Positions 1-8,520 of a DNA stretch of 64,000 nucleotides are shown in pieces. Both the position numbers and the translations under genes were made by a program. The stretch's first letter is position 1. Each line of letters begins with the position of its first letter. A model generated the notes under the pieces. It worked only from the letters and a program-made list of their open reading frames with translations. It was not told the origin of the DNA and made no database searches. This DNA comes from Saprospiraceae bacterium (GTDB lineage Bacteria; Bacteroidota; Bacteroidia; Chitinophagales; Saprospiraceae). Location: the NCBI GenBank assembly GCA_020630435.1, contig JAHDBJ010000012.1, positions 1-64,000 of the forward strand, in the 5' to 3' direction.

Positions 1-167
1 AACTGCTTTCACAATTCTTGCCTAGTTTTCATTCAGACTTTTTAAACAACTTCATATACAAATGATTGTCAATAAAAAATTATATGAACATTAATAATGA
101 GTATAATATAAATACAAAAGCTTTTATTATATGCTCATCTCATTCTTAAACAATTAATCAATTAAAT

Positions 168-752
168 ATGAAAAAGGTTATTTCTTTAATGGTATTTGGT
201 TTTTTTATGTTCCATTTATCATTTGCTCAAAACATTTCAATATCGGGTCAACTGGGTTACTCTAAAGCTACAGGAGACAGTTTCTTAGATATTAACGGAG
301 ATAAGATGGTGGGCTTTGGACTTGCTTATGATGCTGATGTAATGTTACATTTTGATAAGTTCGATAATAAACTTTCTACAGGACTTACCTATAACTCTTC
401 GCTCTTATTTGGAAGTTCTAGTGATCCAAACACCTTGGATATTGGTATATTTGGACTATCACTATACGGCGTAAAAGGAGAGTATAAATTTTTAGATAAA
501 AAATTTAGTCCTTATGCAAGTTTATCATTGGGATTGGCTCAATTACAAACACCTGATGTTACTTCAGGAGATGGTAGCATTTTAGTGGAAGGAGAAACAG
601 CTTCTAATTTTGGTATAAAACCAGAAGTTGGAATATACCTGGGAGGGTTTAGAATCACAGTTGCTTATTTTGCACCAATGAAATATGAAATTACAGACGA
701 AACCGCTGGAAATATACAGTTTAATTTAGGTTTCCGTCACCATTTTTTCTAG
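168..752 (+). CDS. Secreted outer-membrane beta-barrel protein
   Basis: A 194-aa exported protein. Residues 1-20 form a signal peptide ending at FAQ. The rest alternates short hydrophobic and polar strands with many Gly and aromatic residues, and the chain ends in an aromatic strand (GFRHHFF), as small Bacteroidota outer-membrane barrels (PorT or OmpW-like) do. The ATG lies in an AT-rich leader without a Shine-Dalgarno sequence. It is monocistronic and converges on the deoC operon, with a strong hairpin between. The ligand or function is not predictable; membership in a named barrel family is inference. Confidence 0.75.
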   Translation: MKKVISLMVFGFFMFHLSFAQNISISGQLGYSKATGDSFLDINGDKMVGFGLAYDADVMLHFDKFDNKLSTGLTYNSSLLFGSSSDPNTLDIGIFGLSLYGVKGEYKFLDKKFSPYASLSLGLAQLQTPDVTSGDGSILVEGETASNFGIKPEVGIYLGGFRITVAYFAPMKYEITDETAGNIQFNLGFRHHFF

Positions 753-782
753 GAAGTAATATTTATTAAGTGGAATTCTAAA

Positions 783-826
783 ATAAAATCCTCTGTATCT
801 TCAAATACAGAGGGTTTTATTTTTTC
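783..826. terminator. Bidirectional terminator hairpin between convergent genes
   Basis: The inverted repeat cctctgtat (790-798) / atacagagg (805-813) is extended by A/T pairs to about 16 bp, with a 6-nt loop and a T-rich flank. It sits between the stops of the barrel gene (+) and the ALDH-like gene (-) and can serve both. Confidence 0.8.
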
Positions 827-871
827 TGAATATAAAAATAATTAGAAGAAATCTAGTAATATAAAGAAACA

Positions 872-1828
872 CTAATATGCTCCACCACCACCTGTCATAT
901 CATGAGCAATTGGATGCCATGTTGTTTTAGTTTCTTGTAAATCCATAATCATATATGGGGATTGAGCGGCTTCACTATACCAATCCAAGTCGTAGACCCT
1001 TACCCGTTTTAGATTTTTTACAGCATTGTGTTCTATATCAATAATATCTTGTTTATCATCTCCAGTATAAACGATAGCGTTTACATCCATATGAGAAGAA
1101 AAATGGCCTTTCAGTTCTGATCGCAAACCCGTTAAAATATTGATAACACCACCAGGAACATCAGAAGTATGAATTACTTCAGCAAATGAAATAGCTGGAG
1201 TTGCTAATTTTTCATCTGCTAGGATGATAATGCTATTACCACCACAAATAGCTGGAGCAATAATTGAAACCAAGCCTAGTAATCCTAATTCTTCTGGAGC
1301 AAATGCAGAAACAACACCCATCGGTTCAAGAATGGAAAAATTGAAATGCGATGAAGCAACAGGATTGACACTACTAAAAATTTGCTGATATTTATCAGCC
1401 CAGCCAGCATAATATACCAGTCGATCTATTGATAATTGTACTTCTTTTTTAGCAGCAGTAGTCGTAGAACCTAGTTCAACAAGTTCTGTTATAAACTGCT
1501 CTTTACGCCCTTCCAACATCTCTGCAATACGGTAAAGAATTTGACTACGATTATAAGCGGTACGCCCTGCCCAACTACTTTGAGCTTTTCGAGCAGCAAC
1601 TACTGCCATCCTGAAATCTTTGCGACTTCCTCTACACATATTTGCAACAAATTTTCCTTTTGAGTTTTTTAATTTATAATACCTTCCAGATTCTGTACGG
1701 GGGAATTTTCCTCCGATATAAAGTTTATAGGTCTTTTGAACCGAGAGTGATATATCTTGATGCGACGTTCCATTTTGATTATGAGAACCATTTGAAGACG
1801 CTTTTATTTTTGTATTTTTCTTTGCCAT
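872..1828 (-). CDS. Non-catalytic aldehyde dehydrogenase-like protein (ALDH16 C-terminal-domain type)
   Basis: A 318-aa protein that aligns by eye with the N-terminal half of aldehyde dehydrogenases: YKLYIGGKF near residue 35, the AARKAQSSWAGR helix, the YYAGWADK segment, and the cofactor-binding region with PGGVINILTG near 225. The chain then ends in a short divergent tail finishing GGGGAY. The catalytic Cys loop and the ELGG glutamate motif are absent, and the Rossmann GSTxVG motif is replaced by YTGDD. It should therefore not oxidise aldehydes by itself. It is 27 bp downstream of a complete ALDH in the deoC operon. Established: ALDH16 proteins carry an active-type domain followed by a truncated inactive ALDH domain; here the two halves are separate genes. 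A structural partner role is inference. Confidence 0.8.
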   Translation of the reverse strand: MAKKNTKIKASSNGSHNQNGTSHQDISLSVQKTYKLYIGGKFPRTESGRYYKLKNSKGKFVANMCRGSRKDFRMAVVAARKAQSSWAGRTAYNRSQILYRIAEMLEGRKEQFITELVELGSTTTAAKKEVQLSIDRLVYYAGWADKYQQIFSSVNPVASSHFNFSILEPMGVVSAFAPEELGLLGLVSIIAPAICGGNSIIILADEKLATPAISFAEVIHTSDVPGGVINILTGLRSELKGHFSSHMDVNAIVYTGDDKQDIIDIEHNAVKNLKRVRVYDLDWYSEAAQSPYMIMDLQETKTTWHPIAHDMTGGGGAY

Positions 1829-1855
1829 GATTTTAATCTTAATTTTCGAACTAAA

Positions 1856-3313
1856 TTATATTTTCAAATAAGCAGCTAATCCATGTAATCCCCCCTCTCT
1901 ACCAAATCCACTTTCTTTGAATCCACCAAATGGAGCGGTAGGGTCAAATTTATTATAGGTATTTGCCCAGATGACTCCAGCTCTTAATTTATTGGTTAAT
2001 CGAAATATCTTAGACCCTTTATCAGTCCATACTCCTGCCGATAAACCATAAGGTGTATTATTGGCTTTTTGAATCACTTCTTCTACGGTTCGGAAACTTT
2101 GAACCGCAAGTACAGGCCCAAAGATTTCTTCTTTTACAATTTTATGTGATTGAGAAGTATTGGTGAATAGGGTAGGACGACACCAATATCCTTTTGTCTT
2201 TGGTAATTCACAAGAGCTTTGATACATCTCTGCGCCTTCATCAATCCCCGATTGAATATAGCGTTCAATAGTTCCTAGTTGACTTTTTGAATTAATAGCT
2301 CCTATATCGGTATTTTTATCTAAAGGATCACCTACAATCAATGTTTCCATTCTCGCTTTTAATTTACGGATGACTTCATCGTAGACGCCTTCTTGCACAA
2401 ATAAACGAGAGCCAGCACAACAAACATGCCCTTGATTAAAATAAATACCATTAATAATTCCTTCAACAGCCTGATCGATTGCAGCATCTTCAAGAATGAT
2501 ATTTGCAGCTTTTCCTCCTAGTTCAAGTGTTGCTTTTTTACGTGTTCCAGCAATCGCATTTTGAATGATTTTTCCTACACCTGTAGATCCTGTAAACGCA
2601 ATTTTATCTATATCAGGATGATTGACGATAGCAGCACCAGTTTGACCTGCTCCTGTAACAATATTGACAACACCAGGAGGTAAGTCTGCTTCTTGAATCA
2701 ATTCTGCTAATTTTAAAGCAGTCAACGGAGTGGTCTCCGCAGGTTTAATGACAATGGTATTTCCTGTCGCTAAAGCAGGAGCAATTTTCCACGCTGCCAT
2801 CAATAAGGGAAAGTTCCAAGGAATAACTTGTCCCGCTACACCCATTGATTTTGGTTGTCTATTGGGAAAAGCATATTCTAATTTGTCAGCCCATCCAGCA
2901 TAATAGAAAAAATGTGCTGCCGCTAATGGAATATCTATATCTCTAGATTCACGGATGGGCTTTCCACCATCCATACTTTCGATAACAGCAAATTCTCTTG
3001 CTCGTTCTTGTAATAGTCGGGCAATACGATAGATATATTTCCCTCTATCCTTACCAGACATCTTTGACCATACTTTATTATAAGCATTCCTAGCAGCCTT
3101 TACAGCGGCATCCACATCAGCTTCCCCAGCCTCAGCAATGGAGGCAATCTTTTTACCTGTAGATGGATTTAAGGTCTCGAAGTATTTCCCTTCTTTAGGT
3201 TTGATAAATTTATTATTGATAAATAACTCATATTGCTCTTTGAGTGCTATATGATCCGTACTTTCAGGAGCAGGAGCATATTGCCAAGTGGTATTGAAAT
3301 TTATTGATGACAT
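1856..3313 (-). CDS. Aldehyde dehydrogenase (NAD-dependent, deoC operon)
   Basis: A full-length ALDH of 485 aa from the ATG at 3313. A 14-codon upstream extension would need a TTG start and would overlap deoC, so I prefer the ATG. Hallmarks are present: VIPWNFPLLM, the cofactor motif FTGSTGVGK, the general-base LELGG, the catalytic cysteine in FNQGHVCCAGS, and EEIFGPVL near the C-terminus. In the operon it follows deoC by 34 bp, which suggests it oxidises the acetaldehyde released by deoxyribose-phosphate aldolase to acetate. Its partner is the dead ALDH paralogue downstream. Exact substrate is inferred from context. Confidence 0.9.
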   Translation of the reverse strand: MSSINFNTTWQYAPAPESTDHIALKEQYELFINNKFIKPKEGKYFETLNPSTGKKIASIAEAGEADVDAAVKAARNAYNKVWSKMSGKDRGKYIYRIARLLQERAREFAVIESMDGGKPIRESRDIDIPLAAAHFFYYAGWADKLEYAFPNRQPKSMGVAGQVIPWNFPLLMAAWKIAPALATGNTIVIKPAETTPLTALKLAELIQEADLPPGVVNIVTGAGQTGAAIVNHPDIDKIAFTGSTGVGKIIQNAIAGTRKKATLELGGKAANIILEDAAIDQAVEGIINGIYFNQGHVCCAGSRLFVQEGVYDEVIRKLKARMETLIVGDPLDKNTDIGAINSKSQLGTIERYIQSGIDEGAEMYQSSCELPKTKGYWCRPTLFTNTSQSHKIVKEEIFGPVLAVQSFRTVEEVIQKANNTPYGLSAGVWTDKGSKIFRLTNKLRAGVIWANTYNKFDPTAPFGGFKESGFGREGGLHGLAAYLKI

Positions 3314-3347
3314 TATTTGAAAAGTTGAATTGATTCTGAATAGTTTT

Positions 3348-4238
3348 TTAATCAATGGAAATATAATCCATAGAGTGATAATTTCCTGTCCTAATTTTTT
3401 CTAATTGTAAAATGATATTATTGGCTAGACTAGAAGCTCCAAATCTGAACCATTCATTGGACAACCATGCTTCTCCTAGTGTTTCTCTTACCATAACTAA
3501 ATTACGAATGGCATCCTTGGCAGTACGAATGCCTCCCGCAGGTTTCATTCCCACCATCTGCCCTGTTTTGTAGTAGTGATCTCTACAAGCCTCCAACATA
3601 CAAAGTGTAAATGCAGGGGTGGCAGCAGGCTTAATTTTTCCCGTCGATGTTTTAATAAAATCTGCTCCAGCTAAAATAGCAATATCACTAGCTTTGCGTA
3701 CATTATCCAAAGTTGATAATTCACCCGTTTCCAAAATGACCTTCAATCGTGCTTTTCCACAGGCTTCTTTTACAGCAGCGATTTCATCAAATACATAATT
3801 GTATTCTCCTTTAAGAAAACGCCCCCTAGAAATCACCATATCAACTTCGTCGGCGCCTTCACTTACCGCAAATCTAGTATCAGAGATCTTGACATCTAGA
3901 GTAGATTGTCCCGCAGGAAAAGCTGTTGCAACAGAAGCGACCTTAACCTTTGAGCCTTTTAGGGCTTGTTTAGCCGTTTTTACAAATGTGGGATAGACAC
4001 AAACGGCTGCTACCGTAGGTAAGTCAGGTAAATCATCATGCGGATGCATGGCTTTATAACACATTTGTCGAACTTTTCCATCTGTATCTTGACCTTCTAA
4101 TGTTGTTAGGTCAATCATGTTTAAGGCAAGTTTTAGGGCAGTCTCTTTGGAACTTTTTTTGATGCTTCTTTTCATCAATCTAGCTGCTCGTTCTTCTAGT
4201 CCTACCTGATCAATAATGGGTGAGCTATGAAAATTCAT
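3348..4238 (-). CDS. deoC: Deoxyribose-phosphate aldolase
   Basis: A 296-aa class I aldolase that splits 2-deoxyribose 5-phosphate into glyceraldehyde 3-phosphate and acetaldehyde in deoxynucleoside salvage. Signature segments are IDLTTLEGQDT near the N-terminus, EVDMVISRG, the lysine-bearing KVILETGEL, and the Schiff-base motif FIKTSTGK near residue 200, followed by MKPAGGIRT. It is longer than the roughly 220-250 aa bacterial form because of an N-terminal extension typical of this subtype. It is first in a three-gene operon with the two ALDH genes. A TACCTTTG box about 70 nt upstream is a likely promoter. Confidence 0.95.
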   Translation of the reverse strand: MNFHSSPIIDQVGLEERAARLMKRSIKKSSKETALKLALNMIDLTTLEGQDTDGKVRQMCYKAMHPHDDLPDLPTVAAVCVYPTFVKTAKQALKGSKVKVASVATAFPAGQSTLDVKISDTRFAVSEGADEVDMVISRGRFLKGEYNYVFDEIAAVKEACGKARLKVILETGELSTLDNVRKASDIAILAGADFIKTSTGKIKPAATPAFTLCMLEACRDHYYKTGQMVGMKPAGGIRTAKDAIRNLVMVRETLGEAWLSNEWFRFGASSLANNIILQLEKIRTGNYHSMDYISID

Positions 4239-4306
4239 TTTAGATTTTTTATTGTAAAGGAATTATACGAAAACTTGGGATGCTTAAAGTTAAGCAAAAT
4301 AAACAG

Positions 4307-4314
4307 CAAAGGTA
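4307..4314 (-). promoter_or_regulatory. Promoter -7 box for the deoC operon
   Basis: On the minus strand this reads TACCTTTG, a perfect match to the Bacteroidota -7 consensus TAnnTTTG, 69 nt before the deoC ATG. No convincing -33 element lies at 19-21 bp. Confidence 0.5.
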
Positions 4315-4513
4315 ACGATTTTTATATGATTGGAGCGGAAAAACCAATTATTTTAAATGAAGGAATTTTTGTATTCTAAAACTTAATATTTTATTTTCCA
4401 GCCTGAAATTTAGTGATTATAGGAACAAATCTCGAAAGTTAATCGATACTTAGTAAACCACAGGATAGATATAAGTCATTCTTCAGTTTCTTCGAGATTA
4501 AATATTAAAAGAT

Positions 4514-6268
4514 ATGTTCAAAGCCTTTCTAGAGTATAATGATGGTAAATTAATTGCCTTAAGCCCTAATAAAATGACTTATGAAGAAGAGCTATATGTT
4601 GATTTTAAAATAGAGGAACAAGATAATGGCCGTTTGATTAGTTTAACGATGCATCCCAAAGAAGACATTACGATTAAAAGGGTTTGGGTAGAGTTGGATT
4701 TTCAATATACAACGGATCATAAAATATTTTGTAATGGATTTCAGTCATGGACAGAAAGTCGAGAATTCGAACGGACAGAGCGTTTTACAGGTTTAAAACC
4801 TTTTGCAAACTTTATGATGAAGTATTATGGAGATTATCATTTTGAAAATATTAAATACGAGCAGGGAAGTTTTCATTCTTGGACGTATACCTATATTAGA
4901 ACAGGCTATAAAAAAATGTTGTTTTTAGGGGCATTAAATGAGCATACAGGTTATACGATTTTTCGGCATAAAATTGTTCAAAATAAATTATTAATAGAGA
5001 AAGATTGTAGTGATTTATCTTTAAGTCATTCCTATCCTGTTTTTGAATTATGGTATCAAGAGGGAGAGGATAAAACAGTATTTGATTTGTATTTTAAAAA
5101 GATGAATACTGTAAAACCTAAAGCCAAACCCGCAATCGGTTGGACAAGTTGGTATCATTATTATACAGACATATCAGAAAGGATTATCCAAAAAAATTTA
5201 GAGGCTTTTAAGAAGAGAGCTGTACCTGTTGATATTTTTCAAATAGACGATGGATACCAGACAAAAGTAGGGGATTGGTTAAGTATAAAACCTAGTTTTC
5301 CTAGAGGAATGAAGGCTATGGCTAATGAGATTCATCATAAAGGGTATAAAGCTGGATTATGGTTAGCCCCTTTTGTATGTGAATCTAAATCAGATATTTT
5401 TAAAAATAAGAAGCATTGGTTATTAAAAGATGAGAAGGGAGATTATGTAAAAGCAGGATATACGCCTTTGTGGAGTGGTTGGTTTTATGCGCTAGATTTT
5501 TATAATAAAGAAGTGCAAGATTATTTAAGTGGAGTTTTTCATACAGTATTAGAAAAATGGGGATTTGATATGGTTAAGTTAGATTTTCTATATGCGGTAG
5601 CCCTAATTAAAAGACCCAATAAAACTAGAGGTCAAATTATGCATGAATCGATGACCTTTCTAAGAAACTTAGTCGGAGAAAAACTAATACTAGGTTGTGG
5701 TGTACCACTAGGAGCTTGTTTTGGTTTAGTAGATTATTGTAGAATAGGGGCAGATATACATTTAAAATGGGAACATCGGTTATTAAAATTTTTAGGAAAT
5801 CGTGAGCGAGTATCTACCATAATAGCACTTCGTTCGGTTTTGGGTAGATGGCAACTCAATGAACGAGCGTTTCAAAGTGATCCTGATGTTTTTATTTTAA
5901 GAAAAGAAAAAAATAAACTTACTGAAGTCCAGCAAGATACTATTTTGTTGATTAATACACTTTTAGGAAATGTGATTTTTACATCAGACTATTTAGGGGA
6001 TTATGATGAAGAACAATGGTCAGAGTATCAATCTATTTATAAATGGATGAATAGTGAAATAGTATATGTTGTTCAAGTAAAAGATATATATCAAATTGAA
6101 TTTAAGAATAATGGCGTTTATTATGTTGCTATTTGTAATTTAGGAAAGCAAAAAGGAAATTCTGTTTTAAATAGCCGTCAAATAGTACTTGAGCCGTACG
6201 AATCGATGGTTTTAAAGGATAATTCAAAAAATTATATAGGTTTAGAAGGTAGAGATAGACCCATATAA
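4514..6268 (+). CDS. Alpha-galactosidase-like glycoside hydrolase (GH36/melibiase)
   Basis: A 584-aa enzyme without a signal peptide, so probably cytoplasmic. An N-terminal beta-sandwich (about 1-200) precedes a TIM barrel that starts with GWTSWYHYY. Then come VDIFQIDDGYQ and GDWLSIKPSFPRGM, the nucleophile motif FDMVKLDFLY (Asp), and a later RIGADI with the likely acid/base Asp. A short C-terminal all-beta domain follows. These are GH36/GH27 clan D features. Substrates are expected to be alpha-galactosides, but family members vary and specificity cannot be read here. It diverges from deoC across 275 bp with no other gene, and converges on a tiny minus-strand gene. Confidence 0.87.
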   Translation: MFKAFLEYNDGKLIALSPNKMTYEEELYVDFKIEEQDNGRLISLTMHPKEDITIKRVWVELDFQYTTDHKIFCNGFQSWTESREFERTERFTGLKPFANFMMKYYGDYHFENIKYEQGSFHSWTYTYIRTGYKKMLFLGALNEHTGYTIFRHKIVQNKLLIEKDCSDLSLSHSYPVFELWYQEGEDKTVFDLYFKKMNTVKPKAKPAIGWTSWYHYYTDISERIIQKNLEAFKKRAVPVDIFQIDDGYQTKVGDWLSIKPSFPRGMKAMANEIHHKGYKAGLWLAPFVCESKSDIFKNKKHWLLKDEKGDYVKAGYTPLWSGWFYALDFYNKEVQDYLSGVFHTVLEKWGFDMVKLDFLYAVALIKRPNKTRGQIMHESMTFLRNLVGEKLILGCGVPLGACFGLVDYCRIGADIHLKWEHRLLKFLGNRERVSTIIALRSVLGRWQLNERAFQSDPDVFILRKEKNKLTEVQQDTILLINTLLGNVIFTSDYLGDYDEEQWSEYQSIYKWMNSEIVYVVQVKDIYQIEFKNNGVYYVAICNLGKQKGNSVLNSRQIVLEPYESMVLKDNSKNYIGLEGRDRPI

Positions 6269-6300
6269 AAAAAACTGTGTTACTAAGAGCAACACAGTTT
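6267..6300 (-). terminator. Terminator of the 32-aa microprotein gene
   Basis: A 10-bp perfect stem, aaactgtgtt (6272-6281) / aacacagttt (6291-6300). The run of eight A residues at 6267-6274 becomes a T tract only when read on the minus strand. It therefore terminates a minus-strand transcript, which pointed to the small gene at 6321-6419. Confidence 0.75.
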
Positions 6301-6320
6301 CTTAAACCATTTATATTTAA

Positions 6321-6419
6321 TCATCTTAATCTTTCTTCCTTTTGGGGGAAAAGTGCATCCTTGAATGTAAAACCTGCAGTTACAAGCAATACTCCCAAGA
6401 ATAAAATCTTGAAAATCAT
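6321..6419 (-). CDS. 32-aa single-span membrane microprotein
   Basis: ATG at 6419 to TGA at 6321 encodes 32 residues, beginning MIFKILFLGVLLVTAGFT and ending in a charged tail (PQKEERLR). One hydrophobic helix covers residues 2-18. Support: a protein-like composition with a sharp hydrophobic/charged split, and a dedicated minus-strand terminator 21 bp past the stop. It converges on the GH36 gene. I recognise no family. It could act as a small membrane-complex subunit or regulator, but no function is proposed. Confidence 0.6.
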   Translation of the reverse strand: MIFKILFLGVLLVTAGFTFKDALFPQKEERLR

Positions 6420-6739
6420 GTTTTGGTATTTTAAGGATTCTATAATAATGTTAACACCCCTATAAACGAGAGAAATCTTAAAATAGTTACATGATTTAAT
6501 AAATTTTAATAAATATTTAAGAATAATGTAAGGTAGATGACATTCCTAAAAAAAGGATAATAAACAAAATATGTACGCAAAAAAATTATTTTTTATAATT
6601 TTTTTAATAATTTTTATCAAAAAAATTATATTTTAAATAAAAAATGTCATACATTTGATGTTATTCTCTTTTTGAGAAGGATATGGATTTGGGGTATAAT
6701 CTTATATAACAATAAAAATAACAGGATAAAACAATATTA
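6420..6739. other. AT-rich intergenic region upstream of the S24 regulator
   Basis: 320 bp without a convincing gene. The stretch from about 6560 to 6645 is almost pure A/T with long A and T runs, then comes a TACATTTG promoter box. The left end must hold the promoter of the minus-strand microprotein. Intrinsic curvature or a repressor-binding role is plausible but no clear operator palindrome was found. Confidence 0.5.
6650..6657 (+). promoter_or_regulatory. Promoter -7 box for the S24-regulator/acylation operon
   Basis: TACATTTG matches TAnnTTTG exactly, 82 nt before the ATG at 6740. The region upstream is A/T only and shows no clear TTTG -33 element. This is probably the start of the four-gene operon 6740-9793. 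Confidence 0.5.
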
Positions 6740-7561
6740 ATGAATAGTGTGATTACTCAGCGTTTTATTAAATGTCATAATACATTAAAAGAAGAAAATC
6801 GGGTGCGTTCAAGCAGACAATTTGCTTTGTCTTTAGAGTATCTACCTCAAAGTTTAAGTGAAATATTAAAGGGGAGGAGAGATGTGACAATAGAGTTGTT
6901 GCGGAAAAGTGTGGAAGTTTATCAGATTAATCCTGTCTACATTTTTACGGGAGATGGACCAATGTTTATGACAGAGGAAGACCATAAAAATTTTAGAGTT
7001 TTAACAATTGTTACAAATGCCCAAAGTGATGAACGTATAGTTCATGTGCCTGTACAAGCTCAAGCGGGTTACGCAAGCGAATTGACAGATCCGACTTTTG
7101 TGCAAGATTTACCAACCTACACCTTGCCAGATTACAAATATAAAAGTGGTACACATCGTTCATTTGATGTCGAGGGAGATAGTATGGAACCAACCTTATT
7201 TGAAGGGGATAAAGTAATCTGTAGTTATTTAGAGCCTACACTATGGGAAACAGCATTAAAAGACAATTTTGTATATGTTATAGTGACTAGGGGAGATGTA
7301 CTTGTTAAACGGATAGAGAATCGCTTGAAAACGGAAAAACAACTGATTTTAATATCAGATAACAATTATTACAAACCCTATGGTGTAAGTTTAGGAGATA
7401 TACGAGAGATTTGGTATGTTAGAGCCAAGATAAGCCCATTTTTACCGTCTCCACAAAATATACAAAAGTTATTACGAGAAGAACTATCTGAAATGAGAAA
7501 AACTATCAATAATCAATCGGAAGTGATTGGAAATCTAAAAGTATTAATTCAAAATCTATAG
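6740..7561 (+). CDS. LexA/CI-like transcriptional regulator with S24 peptidase domain
   Basis: A 273-aa protein with an N-terminal HTH-like region (about 1-70; RQFALSLEYLPQSLSEILKGRR is cut short of a textbook HTH but fits an XRE-type helix pair) and a C-terminal S24 domain. The catalytic serine lies in VEGDSMEPTL (Ser148) and the lysine in DVLVKRIE (Lys190). The candidate self-cleavage site is Ala109-Gly110 in QAQAGYAS. Family knowledge: such repressors self-cleave on RecA activation and release promoters. It overlaps the next gene by 1 nt, so it is translationally coupled to envelope-acylation genes. No phage genes are nearby. The target promoter is unknown; autoregulation is inference. Confidence 0.85.
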   Translation: MNSVITQRFIKCHNTLKEENRVRSSRQFALSLEYLPQSLSEILKGRRDVTIELLRKSVEVYQINPVYIFTGDGPMFMTEEDHKNFRVLTIVTNAQSDERIVHVPVQAQAGYASELTDPTFVQDLPTYTLPDYKYKSGTHRSFDVEGDSMEPTLFEGDKVICSYLEPTLWETALKDNFVYVIVTRGDVLVKRIENRLKTEKQLILISDNNYYKPYGVSLGDIREIWYVRAKISPFLPSPQNIQKLLREELSEMRKTINNQSEVIGNLKVLIQNL

Positions 7562-8520
7562 TGAAGCGTGAACATAAAGTTGTACCAAGCCCCAAGACTT
7601 GGGCAATAATCATAATGTTTTTTATTCTATGGCAGGTCTTAATCTACTTTTTTGGAAATTCCTTTGATCAATACATCACTTTAAGAGACAATACAGCACA
7701 ATTTAATACAAGTTTTGATGCTTTAAAAAAAGACTTTCAAAAGCAGGAAGAAAGTATCTTAAAAATAGTAGTTATTGGTTCTTCACTCGTTGCTCAGGGC
7801 ATTGCTTGCCCTAATGAAATACAAACGCTCGCTTTAGAAAAATACAATACAAAGGTGCAGTTAAATAAAATCTTTTTATTTGGCAACCACTTTGAATTTT
7901 TAGTAAAAGAGCAAGGTGTTTTTGACAATTTAATCGATTTGAAACCAGATATAGTTTTTATTCACAACGATTGGCTATTATTTGATATTTCGGACTATCA
8001 TTTCAAAATAGAAAAAGGTATTCTGCCTGAAAGTTGGATTGAATTTTATAAAATTTTAGTGGATAAAAATCGACGATTTTACAAAGGCGGACTCAAATAT
8101 TTCAGAGAAGGCAACCAAAAACCAAACGGTTTGCGAGCGTGTGACTATGCATTTTATTCCAATGAAATCTTGGATACCTTAAATTTTTCTATAAGAAAGA
8201 GAACGTTAAAATCATTTGCTGCTACAGCATATCTTCATGCCGACTTGAAGCGACTTCAAAAAGCAGGAATTAAAACCTATATTTTACATCTTCCCAGACC
8301 TTTTGAAGTAGATGAACGTATTTTTACGCCTAAGGTACAGAAAAACTACTATTTGTTATTAGAGCAATATTCCAATAAATTTGGAATTGAATATTGGGAA
8401 TATGAGGGAAGACGATTGTATTTTAAGGAATATAGAGATATAGGACATCTCAATGAAAAAGGAAAATCCATATATTCGGAGTGGTTAATGGATAAGATCT
8501 TTGAAAACTACAAAAAGTAG
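7561..8520 (+). CDS. Membrane-anchored SGNH-like acyltransferase/esterase partner of MBOAT
   Basis: 319 aa from a GTG start that shares one base with the preceding stop. One membrane helix (about 13-32) anchors an extracytoplasmic domain. SGNH hallmarks: the nucleophile block VIGSSLVAQG (Ser 74/75), FIHNDW as a possible later block, and the C-terminal catalytic Asp-His pair in RDIGHLNEKG (D293, H296). This resembles AlgJ/AlgX, DltD and PatB-type proteins that receive acyl groups exported by an MBOAT and transfer them to a surface glycan or polymer. The next gene is that MBOAT, starting directly after the stop. The polymer acylated is not deducible. Confidence 0.75.
   Translation: MKREHKVVPSPKTWAIIIMFFILWQVLIYFFGNSFDQYITLRDNTAQFNTSFDALKKDFQKQEESILKIVVIGSSLVAQGIACPNEIQTLALEKYNTKVQLNKIFLFGNHFEFLVKEQGVFDNLIDLKPDIVFIHNDWLLFDISDYHFKIEKGILPESWIEFYKILVDKNRRFYKGGLKYFREGNQKPNGLRACDYAFYSNEILDTLNFSIRKRTLKSFAATAYLHADLKRLQKAGIKTYILHLPRPFEVDERIFTPKVQKNYYLLLEQYSNKFGIEYWEYEGRRLYFKEYRDIGHLNEKGKSIYSEWLMDKIFENYKK

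Noticed and set aside
6458-6471. A 14-bp sequence (ccctataaacgaga) shared with 35125-35138
   Set aside because: A match of this length is expected by chance within 64 kb, and the two sites lie in different orientations relative to genes.
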